From contig OX638345.1 in NCBI GenBank assembly GCA_951813535.1, forward strand, positions 2,291,158 to 2,355,157: a DNA stretch of 64,000 bases, read 5' to 3'. The notes beneath the pieces are model-generated. The model worked only from the letters and a program-made list of their open reading frames with translations. It did not search any database and was not told where the DNA came from. Every line of letters begins with the position of its first letter. Position 1 is the first letter of the stretch. This stretch comes from an uncultured Dehalococcoidia bacterium. GTDB lineage: Bacteria; Chloroflexota; Dehalococcoidia; Lucifugimonadales; UBA3495. Shown here one piece after another: positions 31,967 through 40,652 of the stretch. Both the position numbers and the translations under genes were made by a program.

Positions 31967-32641
31967 ATGCGGCTGCTGAGCGCGACCTTCGCAATAGCGT
32001 GGAAAGACGTACGTCTCGAGTTCCGATCGCGCGACACGATCGTATCCGCGCTGATTTTCGGGCTCATCGTGGTGGTGGTGTTCAACTTCGGGCTCAACCG
32101 CGCCCCGGGTAGCCTCGGCCCGGCGGCGCCGGGTCTGCTGTGGGTAGCCTACGCCTTCGTGGGGGTGCTCGCGATGAACCGCGCTTTCGCCCGCGAGTTG
32201 GAACAGGGCGCATTGGACGGTCTGTTGGCCGCCCCCGTCAGCCGAGACGCCGTTTTCCTGGGTAAAATGCTCGGCACTTTGGCTTTCATGGTGCTCATCG
32301 AGGCCATATTGCTCCCAGTCTTTGCGGTAATGCTGGACCTGCCGGCGCTGTCTCCCGTGTTGGGGCTGATCATCCTGCTGGCGACGATCGGCTTTGCCAC
32401 CGTGGGGACCTTCTTTGCGGCTATCGCGGCCCAAACGCGCTCCCGTGAAATCCTGTTGCCCGTTCTCTTCTTCCCGGTCATCGTGCCCGTGATCATCGCT
32501 GCAGTCGAGGCCACGGCCCTGGCGCTTCAGGGCGGGCCCATGCTGCCAATCTGGACCCGGTGGCTGCCCCTGCTAGTGGTGTTCGACGCGGTGTTTTTGG
32601 TAATATGCCCGTGGATATTCGGGTTTGTGTTCGAGGGATAA
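31967..32641 (+). CDS. ccmB: Heme exporter protein CcmB
   Basis: 224 residues with six hydrophobic segments. The N-terminal AIAWKDVRLEFRSRD and the RELEQGALDGLLAAPVSRD loop are typical of CcmB, the permease subunit of the CcmABC complex. It lies 24 nt after ccmA and 6 nt before ccmC. Confidence 0.88.
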   Translation: MRLLSATFAIAWKDVRLEFRSRDTIVSALIFGLIVVVVFNFGLNRAPGSLGPAAPGLLWVAYAFVGVLAMNRAFARELEQGALDGLLAAPVSRDAVFLGKMLGTLAFMVLIEAILLPVFAVMLDLPALSPVLGLIILLATIGFATVGTFFAAIAAQTRSREILLPVLFFPVIVPVIIAAVEATALALQGGPMLPIWTRWLPLLVVFDAVFLVICPWIFGFVFEG

Positions 32642-32647
32642 CGCATT

Positions 32648-33382
32648 TTGGCGGCGATAGCGGGCCGTGGGCCGACGGACTCCACCCTACGTGTTGTTAT
32701 CCGCGATTTCCGGCTGTGGGTGCTGTTCGCGACGGCAGCGCTGACCATCGTCGACGTTTACCTGATATTCGTTGTGGCGCCCACGGATCAGGTGCTGGGC
32801 CACATCCAGCGCATTTTCTACATCCACGTCCCCATCAGCATCCTATCCTTTCTTGGATTCCTGGTTTGCGCGGTGGCCGGCGTCGGGTATCTCATCCGGC
32901 GTGGAGAGATTTGGGACCGCGTGGCTCATGCGGCCGCGGAAGTCGGTGTCGTATTTGTCACCCTGGCGCTGGTAACCGGCGTCATTTGGGCCCGTCCGGT
33001 GTGGGGTGTCTGGTGGACCTGGGAGCCGAGGCTCACCACGACCCTGATCCTGTGGCTGATCTACGTCGCTTACTTGATGATCCGCCATTACGCCCCCACG
33101 CCGCAGCAGGGTCGGGCGTGGTCGGCTGTCGTCGGCATCATCGGTTTTGTCGATGTCCCAATCGTGTACTATTCCGTCCAGTGGTGGCGATCCATCCATC
33201 CCGTGCAGGTGATCGGGCCCGAGGCGGCTGATGACGCCCTGGAGCCGATCATGGCTCGAATCCTGATTTTTTCATTGGTCGCGATGCTGGCGCTGTTTGC
33301 GTATCTGCTGCTGGAACGGGTAGCCCTGCGGGGAACCGAGGATGCCGTTTCCGTTATACGCCGGCAAGGAACCTACGACTAG
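32648..33382 (+). CDS. ccmC: Heme export protein CcmC
   Basis: 244 residues, six TM segments. The tryptophan-rich periplasmic loop WGVWWTWEPRLTT is the family signature that binds heme. Axial His candidates are in YIHVPISIL and RSIHPVQVI on either side of it. CcmC transfers heme to CcmE. The start is a TTG at 32648, seven nucleotides past the ccmB stop. Confidence 0.9.
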   Translation: MAAIAGRGPTDSTLRVVIRDFRLWVLFATAALTIVDVYLIFVVAPTDQVLGHIQRIFYIHVPISILSFLGFLVCAVAGVGYLIRRGEIWDRVAHAAAEVGVVFVTLALVTGVIWARPVWGVWWTWEPRLTTTLILWLIYVAYLMIRHYAPTPQQGRAWSAVVGIIGFVDVPIVYYSVQWWRSIHPVQVIGPEAADDALEPIMARILIFSLVAMLALFAYLLLERVALRGTEDAVSVIRRQGTYD

Positions 33383-33383
33383 A

Positions 33384-33578
33384 ATGACTGTACCTCCGAA
33401 CAATTTGCCTTTCCTGTTCGCCGCTTTCGCCGTTGCGTGGGCGGTGTTCTTTATCTACGCCGCGTACATGTCCTGGCGGCGCCAGTCTATCCAAAGGGAC
33501 CTGCGGGAACTCCAGTCGACGGTAGAACTGGATCCGGACCCCGATGGGGACGAGGAAGAGCGCATGGGGTCGGTATAA
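33384..33578 (+). CDS. ccmD: CcmD-like small membrane protein
   Basis: 64 residues: a single TM segment (FLFAAFAVAWAVFFIYAAYM), a basic stretch with SWRRQS, and an acidic tail. The size, topology and place between ccmC and ccmE match CcmD, which stabilises CcmC with CcmE. The ATG at 33384 follows the ccmC stop by one nucleotide. The frame is open from 33342, inside ccmC. Confidence 0.8.
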   Translation: MTVPPNNLPFLFAAFAVAWAVFFIYAAYMSWRRQSIQRDLRELQSTVELDPDPDGDEEERMGSV

Positions 33579-33616
33579 TGGTATGGGCCATTCAAACCAC
33601 TCCACACTGAGTTGCC

Positions 33617-34171
33617 ATGCAGACCGATCCATACACTGGACCCGTGCCCGTCGCGGAGCACACTGTTGACGCCGAGTCGGAGCGTTCCGCATGGCGTACG
33701 CATCGCGCGCGTCTCCTGATCCTGGGCGGTGTGGTCGCCCTCGCGGTGGCATATATGGTGTACGCCGCTTTCCCGGGGAACACTCTGTATTTCGTCACCG
33801 TCAGCGAATTCCTGGATGATCCCAAGCTCCACGATGGCCAGACCCTGAGGGTGGCTGGCGCACTGGCGCCCGACACATTCCGCCGGGACGACGGGTCCAC
33901 GCTTTCACGCTTCAGATTGGGGGACAAGCAGCCGGACGTCCCCGGCGCTGCGCCCGGCAGTCCGCAGATGGAAGCCAGTTACGTGGGTGTTCTGCCGGAC
34001 CTCTTTTTCAACCCCCATTCGGAGATCATCCTCGAAGGGCACTACGACGGCCACGAGCAAGTTTTCGCGACCGACAATATCCTCGTCAAATGTCCGTCCA
34101 AATATCAGTCGATCCAGGCCGAGAACCCCGACCTCGTACCAGGCGCGGTGGCCCCGGCGCAGACTTATTGA
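33617..34171 (+). CDS. ccmE: Cytochrome c maturation heme chaperone CcmE, CxxxY type
   Basis: 184 residues. A short cytoplasmic part, one TM helix (residues about 31-52, LLILGGVVALAVAYMVYAAF) and a periplasmic OB-fold domain. In classical CcmE heme is attached covalently to His in an H-D-E-N-Y motif; here the place reads ILVKCPSKYQ, that is Cys-x-x-x-Tyr. This variant is known from archaea and some sulfate reducers, the so-called System I*, which lacks CcmH. ccmF and ccmH do not follow; a bidirectional terminator does. Confidence 0.88.
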   Translation: MQTDPYTGPVPVAEHTVDAESERSAWRTHRARLLILGGVVALAVAYMVYAAFPGNTLYFVTVSEFLDDPKLHDGQTLRVAGALAPDTFRRDDGSTLSRFRLGDKQPDVPGAAPGSPQMEASYVGVLPDLFFNPHSEIILEGHYDGHEQVFATDNILVKCPSKYQSIQAENPDLVPGAVAPAQTY

Positions 34172-34235
34172 CCTACCGCTGTGCTTCCTACAGCGCACAT
34201 CGCGGTAGATCCTTCGGAACCCGCAATTAAACGAA

Positions 34236-34267
34236 ATGATGCCGACGTCGCGCGACGTCGGCATCAT
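34236..34267. terminator. Bidirectional terminator between ccmE and korB
   Basis: ATGATGCCGACGTCG (34236-34250) and CGACGTCGGCATCAT (34253-34267) form a perfect 15-bp stem with a 2-nt centre (so about 13 bp after loop opening). It lies between convergent genes, with CTT on one side and a purine run on the other, so it may serve both. Confidence 0.6.
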
Positions 34268-34294
34268 CTTGCGCTCTTGAGTCGGGGCGAACGT

Positions 34295-35161
34295 CTAGAA
34301 CGCGTAGGCGTCCATCAACTGTTCCATGGACCGAGAGCGCGCCTTGGCCCGTATTGATTCCATGTTGCCTTCCAGCGAAGCCCGGCTCTCATCCTTATAG
34401 ATAACGCCAACTGGCAGGCCCCCTTGCTGCACCAACTCGTAGGCCGCCTGTTTGCTGGAAGGATCGTGGTCCTCGGGTATGTCCCAAAGCGCCGGGGCGA
34501 TACCTTCCCTGGCGTTGCCCTTGATCAACTGGAACGTATCGTTATAGGTCACGCACGGCGACTGAACGTGGATCATCGACATTCCGTCGTGGTTCATGCC
34601 CTCGTTGATCAGCCTGGCGAGCACGCGAGGCTGACCCGAGAACCCGGAAGCGATGTACGAAACGCCCAGCGTCAGGTACAGCTCCAGCGGGTCAAGGTCC
34701 TCCTCGATCTTGCCGAACGGTGTGCTGCTGGTGACAGCGCCCATCTCCGTCGTGGGCGAACTCTGGCCCTTGGTGAGGCCATACACCCCGTTGTCCATGA
34801 TCACCGCGGTCACGTTCACGTTGCGCGCCGCCTGCGGGGCGATATGCTCGCCGCCAATGCTCAGGAAGTCGCCGTCGCCGGCCACGATGACTACGTTCAA
34901 CTCGGGACGGGCCATCTTGACGCCCATGGCGACCGGAAGTGTTCGCCCGTGGATCCCGTGGATCCCATAGGGTTGTTCGCCTTCCAGCAGGTGGACGAGG
35001 TTGCCGCTACAGCCTATGCCGGCAACGACCACGTTGTTCTCGATGGGCAGGCCGGTTTCCTCCAGCCGATTGATCATGGCAACTTCCAGCGCGCGCCGCA
35101 CGCCGAAGTCCCCGCACCCGGGGCACCATTTGAAGTCGTATTCCGGGTTCTTCTTGCTCAT
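34295..35161 (-). CDS. korB: 2-oxoacid:ferredoxin oxidoreductase subunit beta
   Basis: 288 residues. Thiamine-diphosphate and [4Fe-4S] subunit of a 2-oxoacid oxidoreductase that converts a 2-oxoacid and CoA to acyl-CoA, CO2 and reduced ferredoxin. Cluster Cys candidates are C13 and C16 (KWCPGCGD), C51 (GIGCSGN) and the Cys in SPCVTYND. The TPP motif is VIVAGDGDFLSIGGEH, with MDNGVYGLTKGQ continuing it. The length and the KWCPGCG start fit KorB, the 2-oxoglutarate type. The start overlaps the korA stop by 4 nt (ATGA). Confidence 0.9.
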   Translation of the reverse strand: MSKKNPEYDFKWCPGCGDFGVRRALEVAMINRLEETGLPIENNVVVAGIGCSGNLVHLLEGEQPYGIHGIHGRTLPVAMGVKMARPELNVVIVAGDGDFLSIGGEHIAPQAARNVNVTAVIMDNGVYGLTKGQSSPTTEMGAVTSSTPFGKIEEDLDPLELYLTLGVSYIASGFSGQPRVLARLINEGMNHDGMSMIHVQSPCVTYNDTFQLIKGNAREGIAPALWDIPEDHDPSSKQAAYELVQQGGLPVGVIYKDESRASLEGNMESIRAKARSRSMEQLMDAYAF

Positions 35162-36867
35162 GCCCGTGCTTCCTCCTTCTGTTCTGCCATGATCTCTTTG
35201 ACCTTGCTCACCAAGTCACTAACTTTGAAGGGCAACCCGGTGTATTGCGTGATCGGCGTCGACGCAACCCGGTGGAACCTGAGGATGTTGGCCCACTGCC
35301 CCTGGTAGTTCAGTTCGGGAACGATCACTAACTCTTTGGCCCGCAACTCGTCCCTCAGCTTCGGAGGAATCGGGTGCAGGAACATCGTGTAATACCACGC
35401 GATGTCCACCCCTTCTTCCCGCAGGGCGTCGTACGCCTCGCGAACCGGTCCTTTGGACCCGCCCCAAGGCATCAGCGCGATGCTGGCGCCGGTATTGTCG
35501 CTCTCGTAATTTTCTTCTTCCAGCAGCTTGAGCTTGCCGAACCGTCGCTCCGTCATCTGGATATGGCGGCTCGGCAGGTGGGTGGTGTCGCCCATCTCGT
35601 CGTGTTCGCTGCCGTTGGCCACGTAGGCGCCGGGGCCGCCTGGCAACGGCATCGGCGACAACTCGTTGCCAGAATAACGATGGTAGCCGTTCCCGCCTTC
35701 GTAAGTCAGGCGGTCTTCCACCGGAACCTTGCTCAGGTCGGGCTTCCGGATGTTCTGCACCCGCTCGGCCATGGACATTTCGCTCATCAGGATCACCGGA
35801 CCCTGATACCGTTCGGCCCAGTTGATCGCGTGCACTGCTCCGAAGAAGCACTCTTCCACCGAGCCGGGGGCGATGATAGGCATCCGCACGTCGCCGTGGG
35901 CCGGGAACAGGCATCCCATGAGATCTGATTGCTCGGTCTTCGTAGGCAGTCCCGTCGCCGGGCCGCCGCGCTGCACGTCGACCACGACCAGGGGGATCTC
36001 CGCCATCCAGGCGAGACCCAATCCCTCGCTCATCAGCGATACCCCCGGTCCCGCTGTCGCCGTCATGGCCTTCTTGCCGGCGTACCCGGCTCCAAGGATC
36101 GCCGTGATCGCCTCAATCTCCGACGAAACCTGGTACGCGAACTTGCCCTCGCCGACCAGGTTGCGCTCCATCCATAGCAGGATGGTGGTTGCCGGTGAGA
36201 TCGGGTATCCCGCGTAGAACTGGACGCCCGCGTGGGTCGCTCCCAGAGCGATCGCCTCGTTACCCTTGAGCATCAGTTGCTGGTAGTCCGGAGGATTCGG
36301 CGGCGCCAGGTCGCCCAGCACGAAACCGCTCTCCGCCGCATTCTGACGACCCAGGTGCATCGCCTCGATGTTCGAGGAGATGATTTCGTCGTCGTTGTCG
36401 CGCCCCCGGCGGAACCGCGCCTCGACGAAGTCTTCGAGGTATTCCTGGGGCATGTGCACGAGCTGGGCCAACGCACCGATAACCACCATGTTCGCAGCCC
36501 GGTTGTTGCCGGTCGAGCGGGCCAGTGTATCGACGGCCAGGCCGAAAGACCGAGGGTCCGTCATGGTGAAGTCGTCAGCGTTGTAAATGATCACGCCGCC
36601 TTCCCGAACCTCTTCGGCGTGGGTCTCGTACGCCTCCTCGTTAAAAGCGACCAGCACATCTACCTGGTCGCCGGAACTGAGAATGGGTTCGGTACATATC
36701 CTGGCCTGGGTCCACGTGGGTCCGCCCAGGATCTGGGAAGGAAACGTCGCGTAGGTCAGCGCGTGATACCCCACCTGCGTAGACGCCTGGGCTAGTCCTT
36801 CAGCCGAAGTGACGACGCCCTGCCCGCCTTCACCGGCGAACCTGACGACGAAGTCGTTCATTAGCAT
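35158..36867 (-). CDS. korA: 2-oxoacid:ferredoxin oxidoreductase subunit alpha (gamma-alpha fusion)
   Basis: 569 residues. The N-terminal gamma domain (GEGGQGVVTSAEGLAQ, residues about 12-27; PSQILGGPTWTQARI) is fused to the pyrimidine-binding alpha domain, which starts around residue 200 (GNEAIALGATHAGVQFYAGY) and continues with QVSSEIEAITAILGAGYAGK and PTKTEQSDLMGCLFPAHGD. This is the two-subunit layout of KorAB enzymes. 2-oxoglutarate is the likely substrate; pyruvate is possible. Two in-frame ATGs (36867 and 36861) follow GGAGGAACCTCC. Confidence 0.9.
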   Translation of the reverse strand: MLMNDFVVRFAGEGGQGVVTSAEGLAQASTQVGYHALTYATFPSQILGGPTWTQARICTEPILSSGDQVDVLVAFNEEAYETHAEEVREGGVIIYNADDFTMTDPRSFGLAVDTLARSTGNNRAANMVVIGALAQLVHMPQEYLEDFVEARFRRGRDNDDEIISSNIEAMHLGRQNAAESGFVLGDLAPPNPPDYQQLMLKGNEAIALGATHAGVQFYAGYPISPATTILLWMERNLVGEGKFAYQVSSEIEAITAILGAGYAGKKAMTATAGPGVSLMSEGLGLAWMAEIPLVVVDVQRGGPATGLPTKTEQSDLMGCLFPAHGDVRMPIIAPGSVEECFFGAVHAINWAERYQGPVILMSEMSMAERVQNIRKPDLSKVPVEDRLTYEGGNGYHRYSGNELSPMPLPGGPGAYVANGSEHDEMGDTTHLPSRHIQMTERRFGKLKLLEEENYESDNTGASIALMPWGGSKGPVREAYDALREEGVDIAWYYTMFLHPIPPKLRDELRAKELVIVPELNYQGQWANILRFHRVASTPITQYTGLPFKVSDLVSKVKEIMAEQKEEARA

Positions 36868-36953
36868 TTGGAGGTTCCTCCGAACCGGCTGTAGTCCTCG
36901 AATTCACGGCCGGCGTTCTCCGTTACCGGATTCTCGCGTTTCGGAACATGGTC

Positions 36954-36985
36954 AAAAAAACACCTACCCACTGGGCTGTGGGAGG
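36954..36985 (-). terminator. Terminator-like hairpin inside the korA leader
   Basis: On the minus strand CCT-CCCAC, loop AGCCCA, GTGGG-(T)-AGG (36985-36963), then TG and seven T (36960-36954). It is an 8-bp stem with one bulge plus a U7 tract, 87 nt before korA and downstream of the promoter at 37085-37114. It could act as an attenuator. No known riboswitch is recognised in the leader. Confidence 0.5.
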
Positions 36986-37084
36986 CGCTATTGGTTGTCA
37001 CCGAAATTATGGGCCACAAACTCGTCGTGCCGCATTCGACATCGTTAATCGCGAACACGATAACGCCGTCTGTTTATCGCACGG

Positions 37085-37114
37085 AATATAGCATCAGGCT
37101 CCGATATCTGTCAA
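37085..37114 (-). promoter_or_regulatory. Promoter for korAB
   Basis: Minus-strand TTGACA (37114-37109), 18-nt spacer, TATATT (37090-37085): 6/6 and 5/6 matches to sigma-70 consensus. The leader would be about 210 nt and contains the terminator-like hairpin at 36954-36985. Nothing else is recognised in the 459-nt gap from 36868 to 37326 except the -10 box for the divergent gene. Confidence 0.6.
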
Positions 37115-37311
37115 TTTTGCGCGGGCGCTTGTGCCTGGCTCCCTACGTGAAATTGTCGCCGCTGGCATACCAAATCGGCTTGGCCAGCGGTGGACGCGAC
37201 GAATGCGTTGCACGCGGACCTCCGGTCGCTCAGCCATCCAAGCACGGAGACGCGACAATGCGGACGTGGATTGAAACCATTTTTGATCGGTCTCGCCCAG
37301 GCGCTTGTTGC

Positions 37312-37317
37312 TATAAT
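37312..37317 (+). promoter_or_regulatory. -10 box just upstream of the GT2 gene (possible leaderless start)
   Basis: TATAAT at 37312-37317 ends 9 nt before the ATG at 37327 and no ribosome site lies between. Transcription would then begin at or next to the start codon. A correctly spaced -35 is not visible. Confidence 0.4.
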
Positions 37318-37326
37318 GTCTCAATT

Positions 37327-38079
37327 ATGCAGCCCAGCCTTGATGTGATCATTCCCTGCCTGAACGAACAACGTGCGTTGCCCGAGAGTGTTTGTCGGCT
37401 TCACGAGTTTATGTCATCCAACATGGGTGGATACTCGTGGAACATAGTCGTCGCCGACAACGGGTCAACGGACGGCACACTCGAAGCGGCTGACCGTCTC
37501 GCCGAGCGTTTCGCCGAGGTGCGGTATATCCGGCTCGAGCAGCGCGGACGCGGCAGGGCCCTGCGCCGGGCATGGACCGAGAGCGCAGCGGACGTAATGG
37601 TCTACATGGATGTCGACCTTTCCACAGACTTGGCGCACCTGCCCGACCTGGTGTCCGCGGTGGCCGACGATGGATATCACCTTGCGATCGGCTCGCGCCT
37701 GTTACCCGAGTCACGCGTGATTGGACGGACTTTAAAGCGGGAGATCACCTCGCGTGGGTACAGCCTGCTGTTCCGTTCGATGTTTTTCACTCCGTTTCGT
37801 GACGCCCAATGTGGGTTCAAAGCCATCAGCCGAGAAGCTGCTCACGATCTGGCTCCCCTGGTGATAGACAACGGCTGGTTTTTTGATTCGGAGTTGCTGA
37901 TCCTCGCGCAGAAGTGCGGTTTTCACATTCGGGAACTGCCGGTGCGCTGGACTGACGATCCCGATACCCGCGTCCGCATCATTCGTACCGCGTGGGAGGA
38001 CGTCAAAGGCCTCCTGCGGCTGAAATTCGGTGGTGTCGGCAAGGTGCGACATCAGCTGCGCGCCGCCGACAAACTTTAG
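37327..38079 (+). CDS. Family 2 glycosyltransferase (dolichol-phosphate mannosyltransferase-like)
   Basis: 250 residues. GT-A fold: VIIPCLNEQRALPESV (N-terminal nucleotide-sugar strand), VVADNGSTDGT, the metal-binding VYMDVDLSTDL and CGFKAISREAA are typical of polyprenyl-phosphate sugar transferases such as DPM1. No C-terminal membrane helices, so a soluble or peripheral enzyme. The ATG at 37327 is taken because all family similarity starts there; the frame is open from 36991. Likely transfers a sugar to a lipid carrier for envelope glycans. Confidence 0.85.
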   Translation: MQPSLDVIIPCLNEQRALPESVCRLHEFMSSNMGGYSWNIVVADNGSTDGTLEAADRLAERFAEVRYIRLEQRGRGRALRRAWTESAADVMVYMDVDLSTDLAHLPDLVSAVADDGYHLAIGSRLLPESRVIGRTLKREITSRGYSLLFRSMFFTPFRDAQCGFKAISREAAHDLAPLVIDNGWFFDSELLILAQKCGFHIRELPVRWTDDPDTRVRIIRTAWEDVKGLLRLKFGGVGKVRHQLRAADKL

Positions 38080-38163
38080 ACAACTCATTCAGCAACCTAA
38101 CCCGAGGCCGCTTCACCCGGGTCAGCAGTTGCGGCCGGCCGCGCTGGCCTGCCGGAGGTCTCT

Positions 38164-39018
38164 GTGCTCGACCTGATTATCGAGCCGATGCAGTATGGGT
38201 TCATGCAGCGCGCGCTGCTGGTTTCCGCGCTGGCCGCGACCGCCTGCGGCATCGTCGGCACGTTCGTCGTCCTGCGCGGCATGGCTTTTCTCGGCGACGC
38301 CATAGCTCATTCGTCGCTGACCGGTATGGCCGCAGCGTTCCTTTTCGGCGCCAACATATTCCTCGGAGCCCTCTGCTGGGCGGTTCCCGCTTCGCTGGTG
38401 ATTTCGGCCCTGTCGCGCCGCTCGGGTATCCGCATCGACGCCATCATCGGCGTGATGTTTGCCGGCGGTTTTGCCGTCGGTGTCATCATCATCAACTCGT
38501 TGGCCAGTTATGCCGGAGACCTGCTGGGGATCCTGTTTGGCAACGTCCTGGGGGCATCCTGGCTCGACGTGCTGAGCGTAGGCATCCTCGCGCTCGGGGT
38601 GATGGGAGTGGTGTGGGCGTTCTACAAGGAGCTGGTGTTCACCACCTATGATGCCGCCGTCGCTGAAGCGGCCGGAGTACCCGTACGATTCCTCGAATAC
38701 ATGCTGCCGCTCCTGGTGGCGTTGACCACGGTCGCTGCCATCAAGACAGTGGGCAACGTCATGGTCATGTCCCTGCTCGTCGTGCCGTCGGTAACCGGCA
38801 CCCTGCTGGCACAACGGCTGTCGTCCATCATGGCGGCCAGCGTCGCTTGCGCCCTGTTGGCAGTGATAGTCGGCCTGTATTGCTCCTATTATTTCGATCT
38901 CCCCACGGGCCCCACCATCGTAGTGGTATCCGTCGGACTGCTCCTGTTGGTGGCCGGGCTGTCGCCGCGCCGGGGCTTTCTGGTGTCCTGGGTCCGCCGG
39001 GACCGCTCGGCCGGCTAG
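38164..39018 (+). CDS. Metal ABC transporter permease (ZnuB/MntB family), plus-strand copy
   Basis: 284 residues with about eight TM helices. GMAFLGDAIAHSSLTGMAAAF (residues about 39-59) is the ABC-3 permease signature, and FAGGFAVGVIIINS follows. The GTG start at 38164 has GGAGGT upstream. Its stop shares CTAG with the stop of the convergent permease at 39015, so two related permeases face each other tail to tail. Whether both work with the same ZnuA/ZnuC is unknown. Confidence 0.86.
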   Translation: MLDLIIEPMQYGFMQRALLVSALAATACGIVGTFVVLRGMAFLGDAIAHSSLTGMAAAFLFGANIFLGALCWAVPASLVISALSRRSGIRIDAIIGVMFAGGFAVGVIIINSLASYAGDLLGILFGNVLGASWLDVLSVGILALGVMGVVWAFYKELVFTTYDAAVAEAAGVPVRFLEYMLPLLVALTTVAAIKTVGNVMVMSLLVVPSVTGTLLAQRLSSIMAASVACALLAVIVGLYCSYYFDLPTGPTIVVVSVGLLLLVAGLSPRRGFLVSWVRRDRSAG

Positions 39019-39878
39019 CGGGAGGGCTCGCCCCGCCGACCGGCGCTGGCGAACCGGGTGACGCCCTGCTTCCACGCCAGCGCCGTGATGAAACAGAAGG
39101 TGGTCACCAGTGCCATCACCGGGCCTGAAGGCAGGTTGAAGTAGAAGGACAGGTATAGCCCGCCGAAGGCGGCGACAACTCCCAATGCCACCCCAAACAG
39201 CAACGCCCGGTAAAAGTTGCGCACCAACAGCAACGCGGTGGCCGCCGGCGTTATTAGCATAGACACCACCAGCACGATGCCCACGGCTTGAAGCGAAATC
39301 ACGGTTACCACCGCCAGCAGGACCAGCAGCGTGTACTCCAGCAGGTTGGTGGGCAACCGCATGACCAGCGCACCGGTGGGGTCGAAGTTAGCGAACAGCA
39401 GCTCCTTGCGGATGACAAACACCAACGCCAATACCACTCCCGCCAGGGACAGGGTGACGTAAACGTCGGTTTGCGACACTCCAAGAACCTGGCCCAGGAG
39501 AATGTCCTCCAGGTTCACCGGCAGTCCGCGCGCGGCGGTCAACATGACCAGTCCCAGGGCGAATAGCCCGGCAAAGGTGATGCCTACCGAGGTGTCCTCG
39601 CCGACGCCAACGCGCTTGACCAGGTAGCCGATCAGCAGCGCTACGCCGACGGCCACCGGAATGGTGCCGGCGAAAGGGCTGAATCCGAGCATGAAGGCGG
39701 CCACCATCCCTGGCAGCACGGAGTGGGCCAGGGCGTCTCCCACGAAGCCCAGCCCTCTGGTCACCACGTACACGCCCAGCACCGGACACATCACCCCCAC
39801 CAGCAGGGACACCACCAGCGCCCGGCGCATGAAACTGTACTGGAAAGGCCCCCAGAGTCCTTCGATTATGGCATCCAT
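39015..39878 (-). CDS. znuB: Zinc/manganese ABC transporter permease
   Basis: 287 residues with the start at 39878 (AGGGTCGG ribosome site); an alternative start at 39938 would overlap the ATPase gene. Eight or nine TM segments; GLGFVGDALAHSVLPGMVAAF is the ABC-3 signature, and GITFAGLFALGLVML follows. Third gene of the znuACB operon, imports zinc or another divalent metal. Confidence 0.88.
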   Translation of the reverse strand: MDAIIEGLWGPFQYSFMRRALVVSLLVGVMCPVLGVYVVTRGLGFVGDALAHSVLPGMVAAFMLGFSPFAGTIPVAVGVALLIGYLVKRVGVGEDTSVGITFAGLFALGLVMLTAARGLPVNLEDILLGQVLGVSQTDVYVTLSLAGVVLALVFVIRKELLFANFDPTGALVMRLPTNLLEYTLLVLLAVVTVISLQAVGIVLVVSMLITPAATALLLVRNFYRALLFGVALGVVAAFGGLYLSFYFNLPSGPVMALVTTFCFITALAWKQGVTRFASAGRRGEPSR

Positions 39879-39927
39879 GACCGACCCTGCCCGAGCATCG
39901 ACGTGGGAGAGAATACTGCCTGCCCGG

Positions 39928-40650
39928 TCATGTCCCAACCGGGTAAGGAGGCTGGAATTGCTGCCGTCGTAGATTGATTCGCTCCAGGGCCTCCGGCTCG
40001 CAATTCAGGGGCAGGTAATCGTCGCAAATCTCGAACATCTGGATAATGTCGTGAGATGACATCAGGATGGTGTGACCGTCGTCCCGAAGCCTGAGCAATA
40101 CACCCAGCAGCGCAGACTGAGAGGGGATGTCCACCCCGGAAAAGGGCTCATCCAGCAGCAGGATGCTGGCGCCCTGGGCCAGGGCGCGGGCGATGAAGAC
40201 CCGTTTGCGCTGCCCGCCGGACATCTCGGCAATCTGGGCATTGCTGAATGGCGACATCTCAACTGTTTCCAGGGCACGGCGGACGATCTCCCGGTCCGAC
40301 CGGCCCGGCCAGCGGAACCAGCCGATCTCCCGCACCCTGCCCTGCATCACCACGTCCCATGCGCTCATGGGTATACGGGTGTTGATCCGTTCGTACTGCG
40401 TCATGTAAGCGACCTGGCCCCGCTCCTCCTCCGGCGCGCGGCCGTTGATCAGCACCCGCCCGGAGGTGGGACGCATCAACGATGCGATGGTATTGAACAG
40501 GGTGCTCTTCCCCGATCCATTGGGACCCAGTACGCCCAGCAAGCATCCGGGACCGACCTCAAAACTGATCCGGTCCAGCACGAGTAGCCCGTTGACGTGA
40601 ACAGTCAGGTCCTCGAAGGCCAAGCGGGGCGCCGATCCATCCGCGGCCAT
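39928..40650 (-). CDS. znuC: Zinc/manganese ABC transporter ATP-binding protein
   Basis: 240 residues. Walker A GPNGSGKST (about residues 42-50), signature MSGGQRKRVFIARAL, Walker B ILLLDEPFSGVD, switch His SSHDI. MTQYERINTRIP, just after the Walker A domain, matches the Q-loop region of ZnuC/MntB-type ATPases. Lies 2 nt after znuA; only 49 nt separate it from znuB. Confidence 0.9.
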   Translation of the reverse strand: MAADGSAPRLAFEDLTVHVNGLLVLDRISFEVGPGCLLGVLGPNGSGKSTLFNTIASLMRPTSGRVLINGRAPEEERGQVAYMTQYERINTRIPMSAWDVVMQGRVREIGWFRWPGRSDREIVRRALETVEMSPFSNAQIAEMSGGQRKRVFIARALAQGASILLLDEPFSGVDIPSQSALLGVLLRLRDDGHTILMSSHDIIQMFEICDDYLPLNCEPEALERINLRRQQFQPPYPVGT

Positions 40651-40652
40651 GA

